Source: Bacteroidota bacterium
GTDB lineage: Bacteria; Bacteroidota; Bacteroidia; Chitinophagales; LD1
Assembly (NCBI GenBank): GCA_016715625.1
Contig: JADJZU010000018.1
Coordinates: 1-53,995 of the forward strand
Length of the DNA: 53,995 nt
Direction of reading: 5' to 3'
The translations under genes and the position numbers were made by a program. Shown here piece by piece: positions 41,946-50,705 of the stretch. Numbering within the stretch: position 1 is the first letter of the stretch; each line of letters opens with the position of its first letter. The notes beneath the pieces are model-generated. The model searched no databases. It was not told the DNA's origin and was given only the letters and a program-made list of their open reading frames with translations.

Positions 41946-43970
41946 ATGCAATTTTTGTTCCCCTGGTTTTTAACTGCACTCGTAGCGCTTGCCATTCCGG
42001 TGATTATTCACCTGTTCAATTTTCGGAGGTTTAAGACAGTCTATTTCAGCAACGTTAAGTTCTTAAAAGAAGTAAAGGAGGAAACGGCCTCACGGAGCAA
42101 ACTGAAGCATTTACTCGTATTAGCGGCTCGTTTATTAGCTCTGGCATTTCTGGTATTCGCATTTGCACAACCCTTTATCTCGAACAAGAAGAATCAATTT
42201 GCTGCCGGCAAAAAGAATGTGAGCATTTATATTGATAATTCCTTTTCCGTGAATGCTATTCAGGATGGGCGAAGTTTATTCGATAAAGCAAAGGCTACCG
42301 CCAAAGAAATTGTCAAGAGTTACGCAGCGGATGATGCCTTTCAGTTGCTGAGTAACGACTTTGAAGGCCGACATCAAAGGCTGGTGAATAAAGAGGAATT
42401 TACCGCTATGATAGACGAACTGGAGATTTCTCCGGCTGTCCGTTCCATGCAGGAGATTACTAAGCGGCAGCAGGAAATGCTGAACAGAAATAATGAGAAA
42501 AATAAAACGGCTTATCTGCTGACCGATTTTCAAAAAAACATGAGTGATTGGTCAGTAGATTCTTCTATTTCCTACAACCTGATTCCATTATCTGCCGATG
42601 TTCAGAATAATTTATTTATAGACTCTGTGTGGTTTGCTGAACCTGTGCAACTCATTGGCCAAAATGTGACCCTGGTGGTGAAACTGACCAATAGCGGAGG
42701 AGAAAAAACAGACGGTAAAAGACTGGCGCTTAAATTAAACGGGCAAACCAAAACAATGAGTGAATTATCTATAGAGCCTGCTTCTTCTGTAACAGATACT
42801 CTTCGTTTTTTAGTGACTCAACCCGGATGGAACAAAGTGGAGTTAACTATCTCTGATTATCCAATTACCTATGACGATAACTATTACGTAGCTTTTAAAG
42901 CCATAGAGAAAGTGAACGTATTATCGGTAAGCGGCAATCGGTCTAATCCCTTTCTGGATGCGATGTTTAGTTACCAGCCCGAGTTTAGTTATCGCACTGT
43001 ATCTGAAAGCGGACTTCCTTCTGATTCGCTGCAAGGCATTCAACTGTTGGTGTTGTCGGATTTGAAAAACATTTCCTCCACGCTCACCGCGACTATCAAC
43101 GGTTATGTTTCAGCCGGTGGCACGGTTGCCTTATTTCCGGCTGCACAGTGTGATATGGAATCGTATAATCGGTTGCTGAATAGTTTGCAGGCAAATTCTA
43201 TGACCGGTTTTTCGGTACAGCAGCAGGATTTAGCGACTATCAATTTGCAGCAAAATATTTTCAGCGATGTATTTGAAAAGATACCTGACAATCTTCAATT
43301 GCCCTTAGCTAAGCAGTATTATACTTTTTCACGTGGTACCACTTCGCGCGAAGAACCGATACTTACCTTGAAAGATGGCAGTTCATTTTTGAGTCATTAT
43401 CCATCCGGTAAGGGTTCCGTTTATGTTGCTGCTGTTCCGTTAAACAAAGATTTTAGTGAATTGCCCGTGCATGCCATTTTTGTTCCTATGATTTATAAAA
43501 TGGCACTACAAGCCGTACAGGTCAGCAACATCGCCTATTTCATTGGCAGTAAAACGCGCATTGAGATAGAAGGAACCGGAAAGGTATCGGAACAGGCTAT
43601 CAAAATTTTTGGCGACCAGGTAGAATTTATACCGGAACAATATGCTGTGGGAGGTAAAATGCTGCTAGGTCTAAGCGAACAGATTAATCAAGCCGGTTTT
43701 TACACAATAGGTCTGGATAAGCCCACTGCCACAGATTTGCTGGCACTAAACTTTGACAGGCGGGAAAGTCTACTTGATTTTTATTCCGCAGCGGACTTAA
43801 AGGAAAAATATGCTTTAAGAAATGTCCAGGTTGTGGATGGTGCCAAGGCAGAAGTGGCTGCTGTGGTAAAAGAGCTCGATAAAGGCACGCCACTCTGGAA
43901 AATCTGTTTGATACTTACCTTGGTTTTTCTGGCTATAGAGATTGCCTTACTTCGTTTCTGGAAAGTATAG
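41946..43970 (+). CDS. BatA/VWA-type membrane protein
   Basis: 674 aa from ATG 41946. The N-terminal BatA motif is FPWFLTALVALAIPVIIHLF-NFRR, then KLKHLLVLAARLLALAFLVF as the second helix. A von Willebrand A-like domain starts at ~residue 90 with the MIDAS sequence DNSFSVN (DxSxS). The large remainder (~230-640) is beta-rich and exported, and a final helix (ICLILTLVFLAIEIALLRFW) ends the chain. Such proteins belong to Bat-type stress or aerotolerance systems, but no other bat gene or MoxR ATPase adjoins. The kinase gene starts three bases after its stop. Confidence 0.85.
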   Translation: MQFLFPWFLTALVALAIPVIIHLFNFRRFKTVYFSNVKFLKEVKEETASRSKLKHLLVLAARLLALAFLVFAFAQPFISNKKNQFAAGKKNVSIYIDNSFSVNAIQDGRSLFDKAKATAKEIVKSYAADDAFQLLSNDFEGRHQRLVNKEEFTAMIDELEISPAVRSMQEITKRQQEMLNRNNEKNKTAYLLTDFQKNMSDWSVDSSISYNLIPLSADVQNNLFIDSVWFAEPVQLIGQNVTLVVKLTNSGGEKTDGKRLALKLNGQTKTMSELSIEPASSVTDTLRFLVTQPGWNKVELTISDYPITYDDNYYVAFKAIEKVNVLSVSGNRSNPFLDAMFSYQPEFSYRTVSESGLPSDSLQGIQLLVLSDLKNISSTLTATINGYVSAGGTVALFPAAQCDMESYNRLLNSLQANSMTGFSVQQQDLATINLQQNIFSDVFEKIPDNLQLPLAKQYYTFSRGTTSREEPILTLKDGSSFLSHYPSGKGSVYVAAVPLNKDFSELPVHAIFVPMIYKMALQAVQVSNIAYFIGSKTRIEIEGTGKVSEQAIKIFGDQVEFIPEQYAVGGKMLLGLSEQINQAGFYTIGLDKPTATDLLALNFDRRESLLDFYSAADLKEKYALRNVQVVDGAKAEVAAVVKELDKGTPLWKICLILTLVFLAIEIALLRFWKV

Positions 43971-43973
43971 GTC

Positions 43974-45749
43974 ATGCAACCCACCAACGACCTTACTCAT
44001 AAATTGCACCTGCTGCGGCAACGGATAAAAGCAAATGATGCCTCTGCGGAAGAAAACGCCTTGGAGCTGTTGGAGGTAGCTATGCAACAGAACGATACAG
44101 ATACGCTGGCGCTCATTTATGCCGAACTGGCTAATATTCAACTGCGTTTACAATTTAATTATGGTAAGGCAATCGATTATGCGCAGGTAGCCAGAGACTT
44201 AGTTACCGATGGATCTTCAGAGGAGGTGAAAATGCATGTGTTTATGGCACTCGGTCAATCAAGCCAACGCATTCGTGATTATGTTACTGCTCAGGAATGT
44301 TTTTTACAAGGCATTGCTGTCTACGAAAGTCTGAGTAGCCCAAGTAAGGACCAAACAGAAAATTATGCCTATCTGAATTATTATCTGGGTGTGGTGTATT
44401 TGAACATAGGTATGTATTCTTTTTCAGGCGAGCAATTTGAAAAAGCAAAGAAACTCTTCGTATCGCTGAACCATCGAAAAGGGATTTTAGCCTGTCGCCA
44501 ATCAGAGGCATCGTTTTACTTTCATCAGCAGGATTATGACCGGGCATTAGCTGTCTACTTGGAGTTGGTGGATGAATACCAAAAGACTAAGGAAGATTGG
44601 TTGGAGATTGCCCTGGATTATATAGCGCAGATATATTTTAAACAGGAATTGTATGAACCAGCAGAGTTGTATTTTCTGCAGGCATTAGCGGAACGCGAAC
44701 GTATCGGCAATGAAACGCGCTATAGTTATTCTTATTTCTCACTGGCGAAGTTGTATTACCGAAAAGGCGATCGGCAACTGGGCGATGTGTATTTTGATAA
44801 ACTGCGAAAACTGATAGAGAAGCATCCTCACTTTTTCAGCGATGCCTTGGTGCTGGACATCAATTGGGATTTGTATGGGGAGCGTGGTGATTATGAAAAA
44901 AGCTACCATTACTATCGGCAGGTAAAAAGCAGTGTTGCCGAGCCGGAGGTGCTTGAAAAAATGATGCGCGATGTGTTGGCAAAAGAGCGCGAAAAGCAGA
45001 CTGTATCGCTTCAGCAAGCGAAGGATTTAAAACGATTAAATCTGGAAATGAACCAGCAGGCCAAAGCACTACAGGCACTAAATCAGGACTTGACAAATTA
45101 TGCTCGAACCGCTTCGCACGACCTGCGCGAACCACTGCGTATGGTGTCTGCTTACATGACTATTCTGGAGTCGAAAATTAAAGATAAGTTAAGCGATGAC
45201 GAAAAGCAGTTTCTTCATTTTGCAGTGGACGGAAGTAAGCGAATGGATGAAATGATTACCCGCATACTGCAATCGGCCAAAGGGGGAAGCGGTTTTTATC
45301 GTCCTATTGATCTCCACAAAATTGTAGAACAGGTAAAGCAAAACTTGAGTTCCTTGTTGGAGCAGAAGAATGGAACGATTTACACTAAACCACTGCCGTA
45401 TGTGGTAGCGGATGATATTCAGATGATGCAAGTGTTTCAAAACCTGATTACCAATGCGCTTAAGTACAACACCAGTAAAACTCCGGAGGTGTGTATTTCT
45501 TTTGAAAAACAGGCAGACTCTATCATCCTCTCTATTGCCGATAATGGTGTGGGTATATCAGCAGAAAACCGACTTCGCGTGTTTGATATGTATTCCCGTG
45601 TAGAAAACGAAAGCGAGGAAAGTGGAACGGGTATTGGTCTGGCTACGGTAAAAGGAATCGTAACAAAAATGAAAGGCAGGATTTGGGTGGAACCCAATGA
45701 ACCATGCGGGAGCATATTTAAAATAGAGCTTCCTACAGTGATAGTATAA
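43974..45749 (+). CDS. TPR-containing cytosolic histidine kinase
   Basis: 591 aa, no signal peptide or membrane helix. Residues ~1-300 are tetratricopeptide repeats (e.g. YAELANIQLRLQFNYGKAID, then AYLNYYLGVVYLNIGMYSF). A coiled coil (~310-365) leads to the HisKA box ARTASHDLREPLRMVSAYM, with the phospho-acceptor His, and the ATPase boxes NLITNALKYN, DNGVGIS and GTGIGLATVKGI. It lies three bases after the BatA-like gene, so signals from that protein could feed it. No response regulator gene is adjacent. Confidence 0.92.
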   Translation: MQPTNDLTHKLHLLRQRIKANDASAEENALELLEVAMQQNDTDTLALIYAELANIQLRLQFNYGKAIDYAQVARDLVTDGSSEEVKMHVFMALGQSSQRIRDYVTAQECFLQGIAVYESLSSPSKDQTENYAYLNYYLGVVYLNIGMYSFSGEQFEKAKKLFVSLNHRKGILACRQSEASFYFHQQDYDRALAVYLELVDEYQKTKEDWLEIALDYIAQIYFKQELYEPAELYFLQALAERERIGNETRYSYSYFSLAKLYYRKGDRQLGDVYFDKLRKLIEKHPHFFSDALVLDINWDLYGERGDYEKSYHYYRQVKSSVAEPEVLEKMMRDVLAKEREKQTVSLQQAKDLKRLNLEMNQQAKALQALNQDLTNYARTASHDLREPLRMVSAYMTILESKIKDKLSDDEKQFLHFAVDGSKRMDEMITRILQSAKGGSGFYRPIDLHKIVEQVKQNLSSLLEQKNGTIYTKPLPYVVADDIQMMQVFQNLITNALKYNTSKTPEVCISFEKQADSIILSIADNGVGISAENRLRVFDMYSRVENESEESGTGIGLATVKGIVTKMKGRIWVEPNEPCGSIFKIELPTVIV

Positions 45750-45786
45750 ATTAAAGAGGCTTTCCGATCGGAAAGCCTCTTTAATT
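45749..45786. terminator. Perfect 38-bp palindromic terminator
   Basis: Two 19-base arms meet at GATC with no spacer or mismatch, starting at the last base of the kinase stop codon and shared with the convergent lipoprotein gene. A/T ends on both sides fit a bidirectional terminator. Confidence 0.85.
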
Positions 45787-45800
45787 AGATTGTTGAACTT

Positions 45801-46622
45801 TTATTCTATTATGATTTCCTGTGAGTTACCCGATACAGTCAGCGTAGCGGTATTGTCGCAGGTGCCGTTACCATAGTCCAGTAGTTGCTCTGGTTGGTTG
45901 TCAATTTCTGTTCTAATTTGACCGCTTACAAAGTATTTGCAGTCAGGCAATACCTTGCGAACTAAATCCTGCACTACCATTCTGGTGATGGCGTGTCCGT
46001 CTCCATCCACACCCGAACCGTTACCGTTAATCGTATAATGATCGTCTGTGTTGTCGTTCGGGTTATTGATAAAGCGCTCTACTTCGTAATGGAAGGAACC
46101 GTTGATGCTGCCTGCATTACCTGTAAAGGTTACGTTGGATAGCACATCAATATCGCCATACAAATTACCGTTTGCATTGGTTCCGTAGTTCTTGATTTTT
46201 ACGTTACCCAAAATGGCGTTGCCATCTACAGTAACAGAGTTGAACTCTATTTTTGCCTCTGAACCGGCCAGTCGCATATTGTTGTTGTTGTAAGTGACTA
46301 AAATAGAGCCGGCATACACTTTATTTTTGTATACACAGCCACCGGAAAAATCAACTAAAATTGTTTTTGGGTTAGAGAGTGTATCTCTGGTAATGACCGC
46401 ACAACCTAAAAGAGCATCGGCAGATTCATTTTTGAAAGATAAGTCAGAAGAGCCAATGGCAGCAAGCGCAATCCCCTGGATTTCCAGATAGGTGTTATCT
46501 ACAAATTCATTCTGGCTTGTGATTTTTACTGGATCAACATTTTTGATAATTGTCTCCTTTTGGCAGGAGTTTAAGTGGATGATAGCTGCTGCGAGTATCA
46601 GTACTTGGATAATTTTCTTCAT
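45801..46622 (-). CDS. Lipoprotein, paralogue A of an unrecognised family
   Basis: 273 aa. The lipoprotein signal is KKIIQVLILAAAIIHLNSCQ (lipobox LNSC). The mature part is beta-rich with two conserved Cys-containing blocks, LGCAVITRDT (~73) and VDFSGGCVYKNK (~90), and the end LLDYGNGTCDNTATLTVSG. The same blocks appear in the gene at 49819. Strands such as AKIEFNSVTVDGNAILGNVK suggest a beta-barrel or beta-helix-like domain. The function is unknown. It stands alone between convergent and divergent neighbours. Confidence 0.8.
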   Translation of the reverse strand: MKKIIQVLILAAAIIHLNSCQKETIIKNVDPVKITSQNEFVDNTYLEIQGIALAAIGSSDLSFKNESADALLGCAVITRDTLSNPKTILVDFSGGCVYKNKVYAGSILVTYNNNNMRLAGSEAKIEFNSVTVDGNAILGNVKIKNYGTNANGNLYGDIDVLSNVTFTGNAGSINGSFHYEVERFINNPNDNTDDHYTINGNGSGVDGDGHAITRMVVQDLVRKVLPDCKYFVSGQIRTEIDNQPEQLLDYGNGTCDNTATLTVSGNSQEIIIE

Positions 46623-46724
46623 TGCATTTCGGTTTTGTGCCTTCTTCTACGCCATCCTTCTTCAGAATGTTTCACTTCATCTATTTTTTTCTTTTCTCTG
46701 CCAACTCATTTCGTTTTAATTCGT

Positions 46725-47744
46725 ATGTCTTATATCTATGCTGTTTCTATGGCAAACATTACTTACACAAACAATCCGAAGCTCAATACCATCCTGAATG
46801 ATTGGCCGGGAAATATGCTAGCCAACGGTCGTTTTATTAATCCTAATAAACGGTTTTCGGGCTCTTTTAAGAAGTTTCTGCAATGGCGATTTTCAAAGAA
46901 CGAAAAGCAGGAAGCCAAAAAGAATGACACCTGGCGGCTTAACGTGCGCAGCGGAAATGAGTTTCTTTTGAACGATACCGATAAACTGGTATGGCTCGGG
47001 CATGCCAGCTTTTTTATTCAGCGAAATGGAGTTCGTCTGCTTATTGATCCAGTGTTTGGTCGTATTTCCGGAGTGGTTCCCCGGTATTCTGCCATGCCAT
47101 GCGCAGCAGAAGATTTTAAAAATATTGATTACGTGTTGGTGTCTCATGCACACCGCGACCATTGCGATAAATCTAGTTTGCAAAAAATATTTGCACTCAA
47201 TAATGCGACTTTACTTACCTCGCTTAACACAGGTAAACTGGTCAGCAGTTGGGTTTCGGGTCTTGCTTTTCAAGAGGCAGGATGGTATCAACAATATAAC
47301 TTACCGCGCGAAAACTTTCGCATCACCTTTCTTCCTACCCAGCATTGGAGTAATCGCTATATGCACGACATCAACAAAACCCTGTATGGCAGTTTTATGA
47401 TGGAACTAGATGGCATTAATCTTTTTTTTAATGGCGACTCGGGCTATTGCACTTATCCTAAACATATTGGTGAATTGTTTCCTCACATAGATGTAGCCAT
47501 GATTGGAGTAGGGGCTTACCATCCGCCATTGATGATGAAAGATGTGCATACCAATCCACACGAAGCCGTTCAGATTTTCCATGACTTAGGAGCTAAAACA
47601 ATGGTACCTATGCATTATGGTACGTTTGATTTAGCCGATGAGCCGCTGGGCGAGCCCTACCGTGTATTGAAACAATTGGAACAAGAGCAAAAAATAAACG
47701 GTCTGCTAAGATTGTTGGAAGTAGGTGAGGTGATGGACTTGTAG
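46725..47744 (+). CDS. MBL-fold hydrolase (RomA/NAPE-PLD-like)
   Basis: About 339 aa from ATG 46725; ATG 46749 (MANITYTNNP) is an equally good start. Metal motif HxHxDH is in VLVSHAHRDHCDKSS, preceded by LVWLGHASFFIQ and RLLIDPVFGRISG. Later His residues lie in TQHWSNRY, the Asp in FNGDSGY and the last His in PMHYGTFDLADEPL. These match the lactonase/RomA/NAPE-PLD branch, not true beta-lactamases. The substrate is unknown. It converges on the metallopeptidase gene with a 3-base gap. Confidence 0.9.
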   Translation: MSYIYAVSMANITYTNNPKLNTILNDWPGNMLANGRFINPNKRFSGSFKKFLQWRFSKNEKQEAKKNDTWRLNVRSGNEFLLNDTDKLVWLGHASFFIQRNGVRLLIDPVFGRISGVVPRYSAMPCAAEDFKNIDYVLVSHAHRDHCDKSSLQKIFALNNATLLTSLNTGKLVSSWVSGLAFQEAGWYQQYNLPRENFRITFLPTQHWSNRYMHDINKTLYGSFMMELDGINLFFNGDSGYCTYPKHIGELFPHIDVAMIGVGAYHPPLMMKDVHTNPHEAVQIFHDLGAKTMVPMHYGTFDLADEPLGEPYRVLKQLEQEQKINGLLRLLEVGEVMDL

Positions 47745-47747
47745 ATG

Positions 47748-48539
47748 CTACAAATAGTATTTGCCTCCGTTCTCCTTAAGGTGTTTTTCTGCCTTGCGGT
47801 AATCAAACATCATCTGTTCCACTAGTTTCCAGAAGGCAGCGGAATGGTCGTGATGCACCAAATGAGCCAGTTCATGTATGTATACATAATCTATTACGGC
47901 TGGTGGTGCAAACATCAATCGTACGGAAATAACGATGTTGCCGCTGTGTGAGCAGTGTCCCCAAAAACTGGAAGCGTATTTCAACTTCACCGAGTTCACC
48001 TGTTTCTTAAAGAAACGCCCATTCAATTCATGTATCCGTTCAGTAACAGATGGTAGAAAAAACTTGCACAGACATTTGGACACCAAATAAGAGCATGTAC
48101 TCTCCTCCACCTCTTTAGAAAGCCCTTTGGAAAGCGACAATACAATGTTGTTTTTGAAAATTCGCGCACTGGATTTTGGTAGGTCGTGGTAGTGAATAGA
48201 AATGGAGAAATCATATTGACCTACCTTGAGTATTTCGCCATTTACATATCTGCGTTGTTGCAAATTTTCCAGCAGCTCCGGTTTGTCATTCAGTTTTTCT
48301 TTGGCCCATTTAAGCAGGTTGTCAATATGCTTGCGTTGCTCTTCTTTTGATTGCCGGCCTGCAATGCGAATAATGATGCCGTTTTTATTGACGCTCGCCC
48401 GGTTGTTGAATCTGGGCTCGAACAAAATTCTTACCGGCACGGCATCTCCATTTACCTCCAATTCAAAATTTTGCTGAATAGGAGGGTCTTGCTCTTTGCT
48501 GCTTACAGCCGGGAAAAGATTTTCGAATAGCGATAACAT
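47748..48539 (-). CDS. YgjP/SprT-type zinc metallopeptidase (DUF45)
   Basis: 263 aa from ATG 48539; a TTG six bases upstream is the longest alternative. The zinc site is HELAHLVHHDHSAAFW (HExxH plus the third His). The KLKYASSFWGHCSHSGNI block, where the substrate-binding strand lies, is typical of the WLM/YgjP group. The N-terminal ~130 residues form the beta-rich domain these proteins share. A role in DNA-protein crosslink repair is known only for distant SprT relatives and is not claimed here. Confidence 0.88.
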   Translation of the reverse strand: MLSLFENLFPAVSSKEQDPPIQQNFELEVNGDAVPVRILFEPRFNNRASVNKNGIIIRIAGRQSKEEQRKHIDNLLKWAKEKLNDKPELLENLQQRRYVNGEILKVGQYDFSISIHYHDLPKSSARIFKNNIVLSLSKGLSKEVEESTCSYLVSKCLCKFFLPSVTERIHELNGRFFKKQVNSVKLKYASSFWGHCSHSGNIVISVRLMFAPPAVIDYVYIHELAHLVHHDHSAAFWKLVEQMMFDYRKAEKHLKENGGKYYL

Positions 48540-48611
48540 AACCAAGCGCTAAGGTCAAAATTTACGGGGGCAATTGATGTTCTACTTTTCAACAGAAGCC
48601 GATTTTCTGAT

Positions 48612-48800
48612 TTATTCCTCTGTCTTGCCTTTATCTTTTTTAATCTTTCTGATGAGGTCTTTTCGCAGACCCGTTTCTTTTGAAATTTCGGCTACTGTCT
48701 TGCCGCTGTCTATCATTTCTTCAATTTTTTGGCGGTAGTCCGCTTCCAGTATTTGTTCCTGTACGGGTTCATCACGATGAAAAGCAGGTTCCTGCTCCAC
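48612..48800 (-). CDS. Small HTH-like protein
   Basis: 62 aa from GTG 48800. The C-terminal 45 residues read as a helix-turn-helix (KIEEMIDSGKTVAEISKETG, LRKDLIRKIKK), like a DNA-binding domain of the Hin/resolvase type. The frame continues upstream without a break for seven codons to a TAA at 48822-48824, beyond which a 39-codon reading frame in the same phase encodes a membrane helix. The two may be one gene split by a stop. Confidence 0.6.
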   Translation of the reverse strand: MEQEPAFHRDEPVQEQILEADYRQKIEEMIDSGKTVAEISKETGLRKDLIRKIKKDKGKTEE

Positions 48801-48821
48801 GGTTGATTCCTTTTTTTCGCT

Positions 48822-48941
48822 TTACGGATTCCACAAAAAGAGTGCAGCCACTATAATGAGTAGTAAACTTGCCCACATTAAAGGTCTGTTGCCTTTTGGT
48901 TTGGTTGCTGTAGTGTTGTCGTTTGCGGTATCCTGTGTCAT
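48822..48941 (-). CDS. Small single-helix membrane protein
   Basis: 39 aa from ATG 48941: MTQDTANDNTTATKPKGNR, then a helix PLMWASLLLIIVAALFLWNP and TAA. It is in frame with the HTH-like protein directly downstream (separated by one stop and seven codons), so it could be the N-terminal anchor of a ~110-aa membrane-bound regulator in relatives. Too short for certainty. Confidence 0.5.
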   Translation of the reverse strand: MTQDTANDNTTATKPKGNRPLMWASLLLIIVAALFLWNP

Positions 48942-49013
48942 CTGTTTTGTTTGTGTCAAACATAATCAATGAGCGCAACACCGACTATATTGTGTATTGC
49001 CTTATTAAAAGCA

Positions 49014-49502
49014 CTACACCACTTTATTGGCACAGCAGCTGGCGGCATGAGCTTCCGGCTTGGCCTTAAAGGTAAAACCCATGGAAAGTATGTAGCCCAT
49101 GGCTTCGCTGAGTGCCGCATTGGACCCAAAGCGGGGGTTGGTATTAATGTCGGCATGTACTTCTAACTCTGTTTGGTATCGGTCGAACAACTGGCATAAA
49201 TGGTAGGCTATCTCAATAGAGCGTGCTACCTCGGTCAGCATTCTTTCCTTCAGCGACATTCGCTGCAGCGTTTTGTCATTATTGATAAACATAAAGCCAC
49301 CTCTGCCTTTGCGCAGAATCACAATGACAGTGGCAAACTCTGTTTCGGCACCCCGCACTTGCGAGTCGGTGCCAATACACACCTTAATATCATTCCCTAA
49401 TTCTTTTTCTTTAATGAGCGATTTCTCTACCGCTTCGGCAATGCTTCCTTGTATGTTGCTGCCATCTAACCTATGCCATCTCGATTGTAATACCGATTCC
49501 AT
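49014..49502 (-). CDS. YkuK-family RNase H-like protein (DUF458)
   Basis: 162 aa. DxD-type start of an RNase H-like fold is in KVCIGTDSQVRG, with the second strand EFATVIVILRKGRGG and the acidic LEVHADINTNPRFGSNAAL near the end. This is the YkuK/DUF458 family, whose enzymatic activity is not established. It contains a C-terminal CCANK motif. The SIEIAYHLCQLFDRYQTEL helix fits the family. It is a single-gene unit. Confidence 0.85.
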   Translation of the reverse strand: MESVLQSRWHRLDGSNIQGSIAEAVEKSLIKEKELGNDIKVCIGTDSQVRGAETEFATVIVILRKGRGGFMFINNDKTLQRMSLKERMLTEVARSIEIAYHLCQLFDRYQTELEVHADINTNPRFGSNAALSEAMGYILSMGFTFKAKPEAHAASCCANKVV

Positions 49503-49818
49503 AAGCGATTATTTATGTAATCCGAATGTACTACCTATTTACTCAGTATCATGCTATTGGCAAATCATATTTTCAACACTCATTACTCCTTGCAGATTAG
49601 ATAGAATACCAGCGAAGTTTGCTTTCCATAACCTGTGATTATCCACAGTCAAACACTGCCCCATGAAGTTTTATTAACGGTTTGATTAAACTAAATGAAC
49701 GCATATCGGTCCATGAAGCATAACAACCTGCCTGTATTAATATTAAAACACGGGAGGTGGAAGCTGAAAAATATTTTGCAGGCAGGCGGCAACCACTTCT
49801 CTCAAAAAATCAAATGAT
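49503..49818. other. Intergenic region upstream of the lipoprotein gene
   Basis: 316 bases, AT-rich, no gene. It contains a stem in the leader of the following gene (CCTGCCTG at 49727-49734 pairing with CAGGCAGG at 49779-49786, with further A/T pairing inside), and a lone TTATCCACA at 49639-49647. Confidence 0.6.
49727..49786 (+). promoter_or_regulatory. Leader stem-loop before lipoprotein paralogue B
   Basis: An 8-bp GC stem closes a 44-base loop in the probable 5' leader of the gene at 49819. It could affect translation or stability; the other paralogue lacks it. Confidence 0.35.
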
Positions 49819-50649
49819 ATGAATACAAAACACGTTAAAACTATGACCACACTATTGATGGCCTTAGTAATGATGACACTCTACTCGTGTCGCAAAGATT
49901 CGGGAATAGAAGATAATACAGTAGCTTTCAGCCAGGCCACATCAGAAGAAACGTATAACGATGTTCAGAATATTGCTGATGAAGCTGCTCAAACTGGAAG
50001 TGTGAGTTACAAAAGCGATGAGGCGAACGCCTTGTCCGGGTGTGCTGTGGTCACTCGCGATACGGTATCGGTGCCACGCTTAACAACGATTGATTTCGGT
50101 AGCGGTTGTGTGGGTATCGATGGAAGAACACGTTCTGGTAAAATCATTGTATCGCACACCGGACCATACCGCGACCCCGGAACTGTCATTCAGATAGCGT
50201 TCGACAACTACTATGTTGAGGGCAACCAGGTATTGGGCTCAAAAACCATCGAGAATATGGGGGTAAATAGCGATGGGCATACCTACTTTCAAGTCAGCGT
50301 AAACGGTTCCATTGTATTGGCGAATGGTGCAGGAACCATCCAGTGGACCTCCGAACGTGTTCGTGAGTGGATTGCCGGTGAAGCTACTCCAAACCTGGAT
50401 GATGATCAATACAGCGTTACCGGTACAGCCAATGGCACAGCTGCGAATGGAGATGTTTTTAATGCTACCATCACCACTCCTCTGGTTCGCAACCTGGCTC
50501 CGGGATGCAGACGACATTTTGTGAGTGGGGTGGTGTTATTGCAGCGCAGCAATCGCCCCGACCGATCAGTGGATTTTGGAAATGGAACTTGCGATGATGT
50601 GGCAGTAGTGACAGTAAACGGAAACTCACATACTATTACGCTTCACTAG
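49819..50649 (+). CDS. Lipoprotein, paralogue B of an unrecognised family
   Basis: 276 aa. The lipoprotein signal is MTTLLMALVMMTLYSC (lipobox LYSC). It shares ordered blocks with the gene at 45801: LSGCAVVTRDT (there LLGCAVITRDT), IDFGSGCVGIDG (VDFSGGCVYKNK), NMGVNSDGHTY (NYGTNANGNLY), FVSGVV, and the end DFGNGTCDDVAVVTVNGNS (DYGNGTCDNTATLTVSGNS). The extended N-terminus has an extra helix. Beta-rich mature chain, no known domain. The shared structure is clear from sequence; the function is not. Confidence 0.82.
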   Translation: MNTKHVKTMTTLLMALVMMTLYSCRKDSGIEDNTVAFSQATSEETYNDVQNIADEAAQTGSVSYKSDEANALSGCAVVTRDTVSVPRLTTIDFGSGCVGIDGRTRSGKIIVSHTGPYRDPGTVIQIAFDNYYVEGNQVLGSKTIENMGVNSDGHTYFQVSVNGSIVLANGAGTIQWTSERVREWIAGEATPNLDDDQYSVTGTANGTAANGDVFNATITTPLVRNLAPGCRRHFVSGVVLLQRSNRPDRSVDFGNGTCDDVAVVTVNGNSHTITLH

Positions 50650-50705
50650 AAGTGCGGGGTGTATATAAGCCATTGCCTCAACTAATGTTGGGGCGATGGC
50701 TATTT

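Noticed and set aside
49639..49647. TTATCCACA, identical to the E. coli DnaA box
   Set aside because: Only one copy, with no cluster, no AT-rich unwinding element pattern and no dnaA/dnaN nearby; one chance match in a window of this size is not surprising.
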